Shown: piece after piece, positions 37,791 through 47,228 of the stretch
Layout: each line of letters begins with the position of its first letter
Numbering within the stretch: the stretch's first letter is position 1
From: Mycobacterium asiaticum DSM 44297
Lineage (GTDB): Bacteria > Actinomycetota > Actinomycetes > Mycobacteriales > Mycobacteriaceae
NCBI RefSeq assembly: GCF_000613245.1
Contig: NZ_HG964937.1
Coordinates: 455,761 to 519,760 of the forward strand
Length of the DNA stretch: 64,000 nucleotides
Direction: 5' to 3'
Program-made: the position numbers and the translations under genes
Notes under the pieces: model-generated
Told to the model about the DNA's origin: nothing
The model's input: only the letters and a program-made list of their open reading frames with translations
Database searches by the model: none

Positions 37791-37810
37791 CAGTTAATGA
37801 TTATTAACTG
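37791..37810. promoter_or_regulatory. Perfect palindrome upstream of scoA, probable BkaR operator
   Basis: CAGTTAATGATTATTAACTG has two perfect 8-bp arms around GATT. It is a strong AT-rich island in a GC-rich region, 22 bp before scoA. It shares the GTTAAT-N4-ATTAAC core with the bkaR/fadD35 site. It implies that scoA-citE has its own regulated promoter, separate from fadD35. Confidence 0.8.
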
Positions 37811-37831
37811 AAATCGGAGGCCCTGCGGCAA

Positions 37832-38578
37832 ATGGACAAAGTGGTGGCTACCGCTGCGGAGGCGGTCGCGGACATAACCGACGGGTCGTCGCTGGCTGTC
37901 GGGGGATTCGGACTGTGCGGGATTCCGGAGGCGCTCATCGCGGCATTGGCCGACCGCGGTGTGACCGACTTGGAGACGGTGTCCAACAACTGCGGCGTTG
38001 ATGGTATCGGCCTGGGAGTATTGCTGCAGCACAAGCGAATTCGGCGGACGATATCCTCCTATGTGGGCGAGAACAAGGAGTTCGCGCGTCAGTTCCTGTC
38101 CGGTGAGCTCGAAGTCGAACTGACTCCGCAGGGCACGCTGGCCGAACGGCTGCGCGCTGGCGGCATGGGGATTCCGGGTTTCTACACACCGGCCGGAGTG
38201 GGCACCCAGATCGCCGACGGGGGACTGCCGTGGCGCTACGACGCCTCGGGGGAAGTCGCGGTCGTCTCCCCGCCCAAGGAGACCCGCGAGTTCGACGGCG
38301 TCACCTACGTTCTGGAACGGGGCATCCGCACCGACTTCGCACTGGTGCACGCCTGGAAGGGCGACCGACACGGCAACCTCGTCTACCGCTACGCGGCCGG
38401 CAACTTCAATCCGGAGTGCGCGCCCGCGGGCAGGATCACCATCGCGGAGGTCGAGCATCTCGTCGAGCCCGGTGAGATCGATCCCGCCACCGTGCATACC
38501 CCGGGGATCTTCGTGCAGCGCGTCGTGCATGTGCCGAATCCGGAAAAGCGCATCGAGAAAGAGACGGTGCGCTCGTGA
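37832..38578 (+). CDS. scoA: Succinyl-CoA:3-ketoacid CoA transferase, subunit A
   Basis: This 248-residue alpha subunit has the Gly-rich CoA-binding signature [13 protein letters not shown] near residue 30. With ScoB it transfers CoA between succinyl-CoA and acetoacetate or related acids, the final step of leucine and ketone-body use. ATG at 37832, with GGAGG about 11 bases upstream. The stop overlaps the next open frame by 4 bp rather than scoB itself, because a tandem duplication intervenes. Confidence 0.94.
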   Translation: MDKVVATAAEAVADITDGSSLAVGGFGLCGIPEALIAALADRGVTDLETVSNNCGVDGIGLGVLLQHKRIRRTISSYVGENKEFARQFLSGELEVELTPQGTLAERLRAGGMGIPGFYTPAGVGTQIADGGLPWRYDASGEVAVVSPPKETREFDGVTYVLERGIRTDFALVHAWKGDRHGNLVYRYAAGNFNPECAPAGRITIAEVEHLVEPGEIDPATVHTPGIFVQRVVHVPNPEKRIEKETVRS

Positions 38579-38811
38579 CCTGTCTTGTGACCGAGCTGTG
38601 TGCACCTCCCAGTGCCGAGCGTCACGCCAGCGTGGCCGCCGACGTCGAGTGTCACGCCAGTGCGGCTGTCGACGAGTGCACAAGGGGGCACCAGATGACC
38701 GCGCGGAGCTGTGGGCACCTTCCAGCGCCGAGCGTCACGCCAGCGTGGCTGTCGACGTCGAGTGTCACGCCAGTGTGGGTATCGACGAGTGCAGAAGGGA
38801 GCGACAGATGA
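38575..38811 (+). other. 78-codon frame bridging scoA and scoB, built from repeats
   Basis: A continuous frame runs from GTG at 38575, overlapping the scoA stop (GTGA), to TGA at 38809-38811, overlapping the scoB start (ATGA). It is made of a 113-bp tandem duplication. The predicted peptide is low-complexity and repetitive ([22 protein letters not shown]...) with no known domain. The frame is probably a by-product of the repeat that keeps ribosomes running from scoA into scoB. Whether the peptide is made or stable is unknown. Confidence 0.5.
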
Positions 38812-38818
38812 CCTGGAC
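38593..38818 (+). repeat. Tandem duplication, 113-bp period, in the scoA-scoB gap
   Basis: Unit A (38593-38705) and unit B (38706-38818) align with a constant 113-bp offset. Each contains two ~30-bp sub-repeats with core GTCACGCCAG, giving four copies, and the palindromic CACGC-CA-GCGTG. Each unit ends in a G-rich ribosome-binding site and CAGATGACC. Thus the scoB start region is duplicated, with a decoy ATG at 38695 and the true one at 38808. Confidence 0.92.
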
Positions 38819-39455
38819 CAGAGACCAGATGGCCGCACGCGTGGCGGCGGACTTCGAAGACGGGCAGTACGTCAATCTGGGCATCGGTATTCCCACCCTG
38901 ATCCCCAACCACATCCCGGACGGCGTGCACGTCGTGCTGCATTCGGAAAACGGCATCCTGGGTGTGGGCCCCTATCCTCGGCGCGAAGATGTCGACGCCG
39001 ATCTGATCAATGCAGGCAAGGAAACGGTCACCGTGCAGCCGGGTGCGGCGTTCTTCGGCTCGTCGACCTCATTCGGAGTCATCCGCGGCGGACATCTGGA
39101 CGTGGCGGTCCTTGGCGCCATGCAGGTTTCGGCCACCGGGGACCTCGCCAACTGGATGATCCCCGGCAAGATGGTCAAGGGTATGGGCGGCGCAATGGAC
39201 CTGGTGCATGGCGCGCGCAAGGTCATCGTGGTGATGGAGCACGCCGCCAAGGACGGCAGCCCGAAAATCCTGGAGCGGTGCACGTTGCCGTTGACCGGGG
39301 TGGGGTGCGTGAACCGGATCGTCACCGAACTTGCGGTCATCGACGTCCGCGACGAAGGCCTGCACCTGATTGAGACAGCGCCCGACGTGTCGGTCGAAGA
39401 GGTATTGGCGAAAACTCAACCGCCCCTGATTGTTTCGGAATTGGCTAAGAGGTGA
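38808..39455 (+). CDS. scoB: Succinyl-CoA:3-ketoacid CoA transferase, subunit B
   Basis: This 215-residue beta subunit has the catalytic Glu in [11 protein letters not shown] and the [17 protein letters not shown] stretch of the family. ATG at 38808 has AAGGGAG 6-7 bases upstream, and the N terminus [16 protein letters not shown] fits known ScoB. Reading further upstream would enter repeat sequence. It pairs with scoA across the tandem repeat. The stop overlaps the accD1 GTG by 4 bp. Confidence 0.93.
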   Translation: MTWTRDQMAARVAADFEDGQYVNLGIGIPTLIPNHIPDGVHVVLHSENGILGVGPYPRREDVDADLINAGKETVTVQPGAAFFGSSTSFGVIRGGHLDVAVLGAMQVSATGDLANWMIPGKMVKGMGGAMDLVHGARKVIVVMEHAAKDGSPKILERCTLPLTGVGCVNRIVTELAVIDVRDEGLHLIETAPDVSVEEVLAKTQPPLIVSELAKR

Positions 39456-41029
39456 CGACCATCGCGCCGTCGTTCGCCGACGAGCACCGTCGCCTCATCG
39501 CCGAGCTGAACGACAAGCTCGCCGCGGCCGCCCTGGGCGGTAACGAGCGGGCCCGCGAGCGTCATGTCAGCCGCGGCAAGCTGTTGCCCCGCGAACGGGT
39601 GGACCGCCTGCTCGACCCGGGTAGTCCGTTCCTGGAACTGGCGCCGCTGGCCGCCAACGGCATGTATGAAGACGAATCCCCGGGCGCGGGAATCATCACC
39701 GGTATCGGCCGGGTGTCCGAGCGGGAATGCGTGATCGTCGCCAACGACGCGACGGTCAAGGGCGGCACGTACTACCCGATGACGGTCAAGAAGCACCTGC
39801 GCGCCCAGGAGGTCGCGCTGCAGAACCTGCTGCCATGCATTTACCTGGTCGACTCCGGCGGCGCTTTCCTGCCGCGTCAGGACGAAGTGTTTCCCGACCG
39901 TGAGCACTTCGGCCGGATCTTCTACAACCAGGCCACCATGAGCGCTAAAGGAATTCCGCAAGTCGCGGCCGTACTCGGGTCCTGCACGGCGGGCGGTGCC
40001 TACGTGCCGGCGATGAGTGATGAAGCCGTCATCGTGCGCGAGCAGGGCACGATCTTTCTCGGTGGTCCGCCTTTGGTCAAGGCGGCCACCGGTGAGATCG
40101 TCACGGCCGAGGAACTCGGCGGCGGCGACCTGCATTCCCGGGTCTCCGGCGTCACCGACCATCTGGCCGACGACGACGAGGACGCGTTGCGGATCGTGCG
40201 TTCGATCGCGGCGACCTTCGGTCCACGCGAACCCGCGCAGTGGGAGGTACTACCCACCGTCGACCCCAAACACCAGCAGAGCGAACTTTACGACGTCGTG
40301 CCCCCCGACCCGCGGGTTCCCTACGACGTGCACGAAGTTATCGTCCGGCTCGTCGACGGCGGCGAATTCAGCGAATTCAAGTCCAATTACGGCAAGACGC
40401 TGGTGACGGCCTTCGCCCGCATCCACGGCCACCCGGTGGGCATCGTCGCGAACAACGGCGTGCTGTTCAGCGAATCGGCTGTCAAGGGAGCGCATTTCAT
40501 CGAGCTGTGTGACAAGCGCCGGATCCCGCTGCTGTTCCTGCAGAACATCGCCGGTTTCATGGTCGGCCGCGACTACGAGGCGGGCGGTATCGCCAAGCAC
40601 GGCGCCAAAATGGTCACGGCGGTGGCTTGCGCTCGGGTGCCGAAGCTGACCGTGGTGATCGGCGGTTCCTATGGCGCGGGCAACTATTCGATGTGCGGGC
40701 GCGCATATTCGCCTCGCTTCCTGTGGATGTGGCCCAACGCGCGGATCTCGGTGATGGGCGGTGAGCAGGCCGCGTCCGTACTGGCCACGGTGCGCGGCGA
40801 GCAACTCTCCGCCGCGGGCAAACCCTGGAACCCAGACGAGGAAGAGGAGTTCAAGGCGCCCATCCGGGCCCAGTACGAGGACCAGGGCAACCCGTATTAC
40901 TCAACCGCCCGGCTGTGGGACGACGGCATCATCGACCCGGCCGACACCAGAACCGTTGTTGGCCTCGCACTTTCGGTGTGCGCCCACGCTCCGCTGGAAT
41001 CGGTCTCCTACGGCGTCTTTCGGATGTGA
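39452..41029 (+). CDS. accD1: Acyl-CoA carboxylase beta subunit AccD1
   Basis: This 525-residue carboxyltransferase forms with AccA1 the 3-methylcrotonyl-CoA carboxylase of leucine breakdown (family knowledge). Visible blocks are the first crotonase-fold half ([32 protein letters not shown]) and the second ([43 protein letters not shown]). GTG start overlapping the scoB stop. It is followed 1 bp later by accA1. Confidence 0.94.
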   Translation: MTTIAPSFADEHRRLIAELNDKLAAAALGGNERARERHVSRGKLLPRERVDRLLDPGSPFLELAPLAANGMYEDESPGAGIITGIGRVSERECVIVANDATVKGGTYYPMTVKKHLRAQEVALQNLLPCIYLVDSGGAFLPRQDEVFPDREHFGRIFYNQATMSAKGIPQVAAVLGSCTAGGAYVPAMSDEAVIVREQGTIFLGGPPLVKAATGEIVTAEELGGGDLHSRVSGVTDHLADDDEDALRIVRSIAATFGPREPAQWEVLPTVDPKHQQSELYDVVPPDPRVPYDVHEVIVRLVDGGEFSEFKSNYGKTLVTAFARIHGHPVGIVANNGVLFSESAVKGAHFIELCDKRRIPLLFLQNIAGFMVGRDYEAGGIAKHGAKMVTAVACARVPKLTVVIGGSYGAGNYSMCGRAYSPRFLWMWPNARISVMGGEQAASVLATVRGEQLSAAGKPWNPDEEEEFKAPIRAQYEDQGNPYYSTARLWDDGIIDPADTRTVVGLALSVCAHAPLESVSYGVFRM

Positions 41030-41030
41030 C

Positions 41031-43019
41031 ATGTTTGACACAGTCTTAGTGGCCAACCGCGGTGAGATCGCCGTCCGGGTGATCCGCACCTTGCGCCGTC
41101 TCGGTATCCGATCGGTTGCGGTGTACAGCGATGCCGACGCCGGTGCCCGGCATGTCCGGGAAGCCGATACCGCCGTTCGGCTTGGGCCGGCGCCCGCGCG
41201 GGAAAGCTACCTCGACATCGGCAAAGTGATCGATGCCGCGCTGCGCACCGAAGCGCAGGCCATTCATCCAGGGTACGGATTCCTCTCTGAGAACAAAGAC
41301 TTCGCGGCCGCTTGTGACCGCGCCGGGGTGGTGTTCCTCGGTCCGTCGGCGCACGCAATCGAGGTGATGGGCGACAAGATCACCGCCAAGAACGCCGTCG
41401 TCGCCTTCGACGTACCGGTGGTGCCGGGCATAGCGCGGCCCGGGCTGACCGATGACGAGCTGATCGCGGCCGCCGAGGACGTGGGCTATCCGGTGCTGGT
41501 CAAGCCGTCCGCGGGTGGTGGCGGAAAAGGGATGCGCCTAGTGGAGGAACCGGCGCGCCTGGCCGAAGCCTTGATCAGCGCCCGCCGGGAGGCCGCGTCC
41601 GCATTCGGTGACGACACCCTGTTCCTGGAGCGGTTCATGTTGCGGCCCAGGCACATTGAGGTTCAGGTTCTGGCTGACACGCACGGCAATGTGGTGCACC
41701 TCGGCGAGCGCGAATGCAGCCTGCAACGACGCCACCAGAAGGTCATCGAGGAGGCACCCTCACCGCTGCTGGACGCCGCGACCCGGGCGCGGATCGGCGA
41801 AGCGGCCTGCAATACCGCCCGCAGCGTGGACTACGTCGGCGCCGGCACGGTGGAGTTCATCGTCTCGGCCGACCGGCCCGACGAATTCTTCTTCATGGAG
41901 ATGAACACCCGGCTGCAGGTGGAACACCCCGTCACCGAAGCGGTTACCGGGCTGGACCTCGTCGAGTGGCAGCTGCGGGTGGCCGCGGGGGAGAAGCTTG
42001 CGTTCGCGCAGGACGACGTCGAACTCAACGGCCACGCGATCGAGGCCCGGGTGTACGCCGAGGACCCCGCGCGAGGATTTCTGCCGACCGGCGGCCAAGT
42101 GCTACAGGTGATCGAGCCGTCCGGAGCCGGTGTACGCGTGGACTCCTCACTGCTGGCGGACACGGTGGTCGGCAGCGACTACGACCCGATGCTGAGCAAG
42201 GTGATCGCGCACGGTGCCGACCGCGGTCAGGCGCTGGCGCGGCTCGACCGGGCGCTGTCGCAGACCACCGTTCTGGGGGTGCAGACCAATATCGAGTTTT
42301 TGCGGTTCCTGTTGGCCGACCCGCGGGTCCAGGCGGGCGACCTCGACACCGCGCTGCTCGACGAGCGGCTGGCCGACTTCGCGCCGCTTGCCGTTCCCGA
42401 CGACGTGTTCGCCGCCGCCGGCCTCTACGTCCAGTGGGCAATCGATCGGCGTGCCCGGGGCAACCTGTGGGCCACGCCGAACGGCTGGCGCGTAGGCGGT
42501 GCCGCAGCCCCAGTCCGCACCGCGATGCGTACCCCGCTGCGCAGCGAAACCGTGTCGGTGTGGGGTCTGCCCGGATCGGCCACCGTTGAAGTTGGTGACG
42601 GCGAAACAGCCAGCGCGACCGTGCAACTCGAGCATGGTCAACTCGTGGTTACCTTGGATAGTGTGCGCCGGGAGTACCGGTGTGCGGAGGCCGACCGGCA
42701 CTTGTGGATCGGTGATGAACGGGGCACCTGGCACATCCGGGAGGCCGAGGAACACAAAATCGACCGCGCGGCGGGCGACCGGCCGGCCGAGGTCCTCAGC
42801 CCGATGCCGGGCAATGTGATCGCGGTGCAGGTCGGCTCCGGCGACGAGGTGTCTGAGGGCGACGTGGTGGTGGTCGTCGAGGCGATGAAGATGGAACACG
42901 CACTGGCAGCACCGGTTTCGGGGCAGGCCGAGGTCCTGGTGGCCGTCGGGGACCAGGTGAAGTTTGAACAGGTATTGGCCAGGTTCGTCCCGGCCGACCA
43001 GAGCAAGGAAAAAGAATAA
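41031..43019 (+). CDS. accA1: Biotin-dependent acyl-CoA carboxylase alpha subunit AccA1
   Basis: The 662-residue product has an N-terminal biotin carboxylase ([20 protein letters not shown]), the ATP-grasp Gly-rich loop [13 protein letters not shown], metal-binding [14 protein letters not shown], and a C-terminal biotinyl domain with the modified Lys in [11 protein letters not shown] (around residue 621). It carboxylates biotin for AccD1. ATG at 41031 lies directly after the accD1 stop; the frame extends back into accD1 but the conserved start [11 protein letters not shown] is clear. Confidence 0.95.
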   Translation: MFDTVLVANRGEIAVRVIRTLRRLGIRSVAVYSDADAGARHVREADTAVRLGPAPARESYLDIGKVIDAALRTEAQAIHPGYGFLSENKDFAAACDRAGVVFLGPSAHAIEVMGDKITAKNAVVAFDVPVVPGIARPGLTDDELIAAAEDVGYPVLVKPSAGGGGKGMRLVEEPARLAEALISARREAASAFGDDTLFLERFMLRPRHIEVQVLADTHGNVVHLGERECSLQRRHQKVIEEAPSPLLDAATRARIGEAACNTARSVDYVGAGTVEFIVSADRPDEFFFMEMNTRLQVEHPVTEAVTGLDLVEWQLRVAAGEKLAFAQDDVELNGHAIEARVYAEDPARGFLPTGGQVLQVIEPSGAGVRVDSSLLADTVVGSDYDPMLSKVIAHGADRGQALARLDRALSQTTVLGVQTNIEFLRFLLADPRVQAGDLDTALLDERLADFAPLAVPDDVFAAAGLYVQWAIDRRARGNLWATPNGWRVGGAAAPVRTAMRTPLRSETVSVWGLPGSATVEVGDGETASATVQLEHGQLVVTLDSVRREYRCAEADRHLWIGDERGTWHIREAEEHKIDRAAGDRPAEVLSPMPGNVIAVQVGSGDEVSEGDVVVVVEAMKMEHALAAPVSGQAEVLVAVGDQVKFEQVLARFVPADQSKEKE

Positions 43020-44185
43020 TGACGACAACGATCGGCGCGGGCACGTTGCCCAAGGAATACGAGGAACTCCGCGACACGGTGGCCGATTTCGCGCGCACCG
43101 TCGTCGCACCTGTCTCGGCCAAACACGACGAGGAACACAGCTTCCCGTACGAAGTGGTCGCCAAGATGGCCGATATGGGTCTGTTCGGCCTGCCTTTTCC
43201 CGAGGAGTACGGCGGTATGGGCGGCGACTACTTCGCACTGGCTCTGGCCTTGGAGGAACTGGGCAAGGTCGACCAGTCGGTCGCCATCACCCTGGAAGCC
43301 GGTGTCGGACTGGGTGCGATGCCGATCTACCGTTTCGGCACCGAGGAACAGAAGCAGAAGTGGCTCCCGGACCTGATCGCAGGACGCGCGCTGGCCGGGT
43401 TCGGTCTGACCGAACCCGGTGCCGGATCCGATGCGGGCGGCACCCGCACCACCGCCCGGCTCGACGGCGACGACTGGATCATCAACGGCAGCAAGCAATT
43501 CATCACCAACTCGGGCACCGACATCACCTCGTTGGTCACCATCACCGCGGTGACCGGCAGCCTGGCCGACGGCAAAAAAGAAATCTCGACCATCATCGTG
43601 CCCAACGGCACACCGGGCTTCACCGTCGAACCGGTCTACAACAAGGTCGGCTGGAACGCCTCGGACACCCACCCGCTGTCCTTCGACGACGCACGGGTGC
43701 CGGTCGAGAATTTGCTGGGCGTGCGGGGGAAGGGTTACGCGAACTTCCTGTCCATCCTGGATGAAGGCCGCATCGCGATCGCCGCGCTGGCCACCGGGGT
43801 GGCGCAGGGCTGTGTCGACGAGAGCGTCAAGTACGCCAAGGAACGCCAATCGTTCGGCCAGCCGATCGGTTCGTATCAGGCGATAAGCTTCAAGATCGCC
43901 CGGATGGAAGCGCGGGCCCACGTCGCTCGCACGGCGTACTACGACGCGGCCGCAAAGATGTTGGCGGGCCAGCCTTTCAAGAAGGAGGCGGCGATCGCCA
44001 AGATGATCTCTTCCGAGGCGGCCATGGACAACGCCCGGGACGCCACGCAGATCCACGGTGGCTACGGCTTCATGAACGAGTACCCGGTGGCGCGCCATTA
44101 CCGGGACAGCAAGATCCTCGAGATCGGCGAGGGCACCACCGAGGTGCAACTCATGCTCATCGCGCGATCCCTGGGGCTGTCATGA
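43019..44185 (+). CDS. fadE19: Acyl-CoA dehydrogenase FadE19
   Basis: This 388-residue FAD enzyme has the classical blocks [13 protein letters not shown] and NGSKQFITN in the middle domain, and [23 protein letters not shown] and EGTTEVQ at the C terminus. It probably oxidises isovaleryl-CoA or 2-methylbutyryl-CoA, feeding the carboxylase encoded upstream. The start ATG overlaps the accA1 stop by one base, and its stop overlaps the MaoC start. Confidence 0.94.
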   Translation: MTTTIGAGTLPKEYEELRDTVADFARTVVAPVSAKHDEEHSFPYEVVAKMADMGLFGLPFPEEYGGMGGDYFALALALEELGKVDQSVAITLEAGVGLGAMPIYRFGTEEQKQKWLPDLIAGRALAGFGLTEPGAGSDAGGTRTTARLDGDDWIINGSKQFITNSGTDITSLVTITAVTGSLADGKKEISTIIVPNGTPGFTVEPVYNKVGWNASDTHPLSFDDARVPVENLLGVRGKGYANFLSILDEGRIAIAALATGVAQGCVDESVKYAKERQSFGQPIGSYQAISFKIARMEARAHVARTAYYDAAAKMLAGQPFKKEAAIAKMISSEAAMDNARDATQIHGGYGFMNEYPVARHYRDSKILEIGEGTTEVQLMLIARSLGLS

Positions 44186-44688
44186 GCGATGCCAAGTCCG
44201 TTGTCCAGCGCGGGTTGTGGTTCGAGGAGTTCGAGATCGGGACCACCTACCTGCACCGGCCCGGTCGGACCGTCACCGAGGCCGACAACGTGCTGTTCAC
44301 CACGCTGACCATGAATACCCAATCCCTGCACCTGGACGCGGCGTGGGCCGCCGATCAACCCGGCTTCGGCGGCGAGCGGCTGGTGAACTCCATGTTCACC
44401 CTGTCGACCCTGGTGGGACTATCGGTCTCCCAGTTGACCCTGGGCACCATCGTGGCCAACCTCGGGTTCTCTGAGGTGTCCTTTCCCAAGCCGGTCTTCC
44501 ACGGCGACACCCTCTATGCCGAGACGGTGTGTACCGGAAAGCGAGAGTCGAAAAGCCGTCCGGGCGAGGGCATCGTCACGTTGGAGCACACCGGACGCAA
44601 CCAGCACGGCGATGTGGTTGCGCGGGCTGTGCGCACGACGCTGGTACAGAAGCGGCCAGTGATGGAGAGCCGCAATGAGATTGCGTGA
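44182..44688 (+). CDS. MaoC-family (R)-specific enoyl-CoA hydratase
   Basis: This 168-residue hot-dog-fold protein corresponds to Rv2499c. The region [22 protein letters not shown] matches the hydratase active-site segment (Asp and His positions). It should hydrate an enoyl-CoA such as mesaconyl/itaconyl- or methylglutaconyl-type CoA in this pathway (inference from cluster). It overlaps fadE19 by 4 bp and citE by 14 bp. Confidence 0.9.
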   Translation: MSDAKSVVQRGLWFEEFEIGTTYLHRPGRTVTEADNVLFTTLTMNTQSLHLDAAWAADQPGFGGERLVNSMFTLSTLVGLSVSQLTLGTIVANLGFSEVSFPKPVFHGDTLYAETVCTGKRESKSRPGEGIVTLEHTGRNQHGDVVARAVRTTLVQKRPVMESRNEIA

Positions 44689-45484
44689 CGCCGGCCCCGC
44701 TTGGCTGTTCTGCCCGGCCGACCGTCCCGAGCGGTTCGCGAAGGCAGCGGCAGCCGCCGACGTGGTGATCCTCGACCTGGAGGACGGGGTGGCTGCGGCG
44801 GAGCGGGCCGCGGCGCGCACCGCGTTGCGTGAGACCCCGTTGGATCCTGAACGTACCGTGGTGCGGATCAACGCCGCCGGCACCGAAGACCAGGCGCTCG
44901 ACCTGCAGGCCCTGGCCGAGACCGCGTACACCACGGTGATGCTGCCCAAGACCGAGTCGGCGGCCCAGGTGGACGCGCTGGCGCCCCGCGATGTCATCGC
45001 GCTGCTGGAAACACCCCGCGGCGCGCTCTTCGCCACCGAGATCGCCGCTGCCGAAGGCACCGTCGCAATGATGTGGGGCGCTGAGGATTTGGTGGCGACC
45101 CTGGGGGGCAGCTCCAGTAGACGGCCGGACGGCAGCTATCGGGATGTGGCCCGGCACGTCCGGTCGACAGCGCTGCTGGCGGCGTCGGCATTTGGCCGCC
45201 TGGCGCTCGATGCGGTGCACCTGGACATCCGCGATCTCGACGGCTTGCGGGAAGAGGCCGTCGATGGCGTGGCGGTCGGCTTCGACGTGACCGTGTGCAT
45301 CCACCCCAGCCAAGTTCCCGTGGTGCGCAACGCCTATCGGCCCAGCGACGAGAAACTGGATTGGGCGCGAAGGGTTTTGGAAGCGGCCAAGTCCGAGCGG
45401 GGCGTGTTTGCGTTCGAAGGCCAGATGGTCGACTCTCCGGTGCTGCGGCATGCCGAAGCGATGCTGCGTCGGGCAGGCGGCTAA
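44675..45484 (+). CDS. citE: CitE-like beta-hydroxyacyl-CoA lyase
   Basis: This 269-residue TIM-barrel enzyme of the CitE/HpcH family corresponds to Rv2498c, reported to cleave citramalyl-CoA and related compounds in itaconate and leucine breakdown. The metal-site region [12 protein letters not shown], the Glu in LLETPRGAL and [13 protein letters not shown] are visible. The start lies inside the MaoC gene, after which translation is coupled. The bkdABC genes that follow in M. tuberculosis are not present here. Confidence 0.93.
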   Translation: MRLRDAGPAWLFCPADRPERFAKAAAAADVVILDLEDGVAAAERAAARTALRETPLDPERTVVRINAAGTEDQALDLQALAETAYTTVMLPKTESAAQVDALAPRDVIALLETPRGALFATEIAAAEGTVAMMWGAEDLVATLGGSSSRRPDGSYRDVARHVRSTALLAASAFGRLALDAVHLDIRDLDGLREEAVDGVAVGFDVTVCIHPSQVPVVRNAYRPSDEKLDWARRVLEAAKSERGVFAFEGQMVDSPVLRHAEAMLRRAGG

Positions 45485-45497
45485 CTTCCGGTCGAGG

Positions 45498-45773
45498 TCA
45501 GCTCGTCAGCCACTGCTTGACGCCGCCGTGGCCAGAACAGGTGCCGGAGCGGTGCGTGCTGTGGGAGTACGTGCCGTCGCCGCACACGGCTGTGGCGCCT
45601 TCGGACCCGCCGCCCGCCGACGGCGAAGCGATGCACTGCCCGTCCGAATTCGAGTAATAGCCGTGGCTGCAACTGCCGAGAACGATCGTCGATCCGCCCG
45701 CACTGATCGCGGGTGCCGCGAGCAGCGTCCCTCCCGAAATAGCCAGTACCGCAGCAAAAAGCCGAACGCGCAT
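45498..45773 (-). CDS. Small secreted DUF3761 protein
   Basis: The product is 91 residues with a signal peptide (~1-24, MRVRLFAAVLAISGGTLLAAPAISA region). The mature part holds four cysteines, and its C terminus, CGDGTYSHSTHRSGTCSGHGGVKQW, is the hallmark of DUF3761. It is likely a disulfide-stabilised extracellular protein of unknown function. It converges on citE with 13 bp between. Confidence 0.8.
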   Translation of the reverse strand: MRVRLFAAVLAISGGTLLAAPAISAGGSTIVLGSCSHGYYSNSDGQCIASPSAGGGSEGATAVCGDGTYSHSTHRSGTCSGHGGVKQWLTS

Positions 45774-45889
45774 TGTCCCACCTGTGAAGATCGAGCCTGA
45801 AAAGTCAACGGGTCCCCACCCGGAGACCGACAGTAACGGGTTGACGGCGTCGTCGTGCGGGATTCGCCAAACTCTGCTTCAGCCTGCCG

Positions 45890-47098
45890 CTACCGTCCGC
45901 GCCAGCGCAGCACATCCAACGCGACCGCCACGTTGACGCTGTTCTCGGCCAGCGGACGCGGCAGCAGCTCGTCGGCCCGCGCCAGCCGGCGCAGCAGGGT
46001 GTTGCGATGGGTGTAGAGCCGCGCCGCCGCGCGGGAGGCATTGCACTGCTCGTCGACGAAAATGCGGACGAATTCCTGTAGTTCACTGCCCGCCGTCTCG
46101 AGGTCACCGAGAGTGTGGCGCACGAATTCGCCGGCGCGGTCGGGGTCAGCGGTGAGCAGGGCTACCAGTTCGACGTCGGCGAACTGGGCGATGCGGTGCG
46201 GCGAGTGCAGGCGAGCCATCATCTGCTGGGTGGTGATCGCATCGAAGTGACTGCGCCGGAATCCGTCGATTCCGTCGGCTGTCGGCCCGATTGCAACGCG
46301 TACATCGGGCATTGCCGCAATCGAATTTCGCAGCAGCGCAACGTCTAAAGATCCACTCGGGATCCACACCCATCGAGTGGCGGTGCTGGCAAGGACCGTC
46401 AGCGGCCGTACCCCCGCGGCATGCCCGAGCGCCTCGGCGGCCGCATCCAGCCGAGCCATGTCGGCACCCGGATCGTCGCTCCAGATGACGGCCGCGGTGT
46501 GCGGTCCGGTCAACGCGTAACCCAGGCGCGCCTCGGCCCGCTTGCGGGTGATGGGGGCGCCATCGAGGATCAGCGCGACGGTCTCCCGCCGCTCGGCATG
46601 GGTTCCGCGGGTGAGGTCATCCAGCTCCTGATCGATCTGGGCCGCGATGCCCGCCAGGGTGGCATCGATGTAGGCGCTGATCGAGCGGGAGCAGACGTCC
46701 AGCAGCTCGTGGAGTTCGGCGGGATCGGAGGTTAGCTCGAAGGCGATCTCCATCAATCGGCGCCAGGCCACCGCTTCACCGACGCGATAGGCGTCGAGGG
46801 TGAACGCTGTCAAGCCGCGGCGGGCGACTTCTCGGGCGATGTTCATCGGTTCTGGACCGGTGTTCGGAGGCACCGGCGCCCCGGGGTCGCGCACATTGGC
46901 CGCTCCCCAGAAGTACATGTTGGCCCTGTTGCTCCGGCTGACGGCCGCGGCCAGTTCGGGATCGGCGGCGATCTGAGGGCTGGCCGCCAGGACCTCCGCG
47001 TCGAGTTCATCGAGCCACTCGGCTCGCGGGTTCACAGTGATCTGCGCGCACTGCCGAATCAGCTCCCTGACCGGCTCGGACGGACGTTTCCACGGCAT
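45890..47098 (-). CDS. PucR/CdaR-type transcriptional regulator
   Basis: This 402-residue regulator has an N-terminal sensory region of about 250 residues with no recognised enzyme motif. Its C-terminal PucR HTH reads FVDEQCNASRAAARLYTHRNTLLRRLARADELL (about 345-380). Such proteins often control catabolic genes beside them. It is divergent from an EthA-like monooxygenase, and a perfect 19-bp palindrome lies 18 bp before its start. It probably controls that gene and itself. Confidence 0.88.
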   Translation of the reverse strand: MPWKRPSEPVRELIRQCAQITVNPRAEWLDELDAEVLAASPQIAADPELAAAVSRSNRANMYFWGAANVRDPGAPVPPNTGPEPMNIAREVARRGLTAFTLDAYRVGEAVAWRRLMEIAFELTSDPAELHELLDVCSRSISAYIDATLAGIAAQIDQELDDLTRGTHAERRETVALILDGAPITRKRAEARLGYALTGPHTAAVIWSDDPGADMARLDAAAEALGHAAGVRPLTVLASTATRWVWIPSGSLDVALLRNSIAAMPDVRVAIGPTADGIDGFRRSHFDAITTQQMMARLHSPHRIAQFADVELVALLTADPDRAGEFVRHTLGDLETAGSELQEFVRIFVDEQCNASRAAARLYTHRNTLLRRLARADELLPRPLAENSVNVAVALDVLRWRGR

Positions 47099-47115
47099 TT
47101 AGCCACAGTAAAGTG

Positions 47116-47134
47116 GTGGTGCAAAATGCACCAC
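47116..47134. promoter_or_regulatory. Perfect 19-bp palindrome in the PucR/monooxygenase gap
   Basis: GTGGTGCAAAATGCACCAC has perfect 8-bp arms around AAA. It lies 18 bp upstream of the PucR-type gene and 95 bp upstream of the monooxygenase start. The size and symmetry suit a dimeric regulator. Which protein binds it is inferred from position. Confidence 0.75.
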
Positions 47135-47228
47135 AACCGCTGGTTAATTGAGAAGAAATATACTTGGTTGGCGGCGCCAATCCGGCGACTATTGGCCCAA
47201 CGCATCCCGCCGATCAGGAGCCACGACC

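Noticed and set aside
38593..38818. CRISPR array
   Set aside because: The units are direct tandem repeats without unique spacers, and no cas gene is near.
42638..44149. 503-codon minus-strand frame opposite accA1 and fadE19
   Set aside because: It spans two conserved genes in the shadow frame; composition is that of a codon-bias artefact.
43019..45484. Missing enoyl-CoA hydratase step in the leucine cluster
   Set aside because: The MaoC gene at 44182-44688 can supply hydration, so no gap needs to be claimed.
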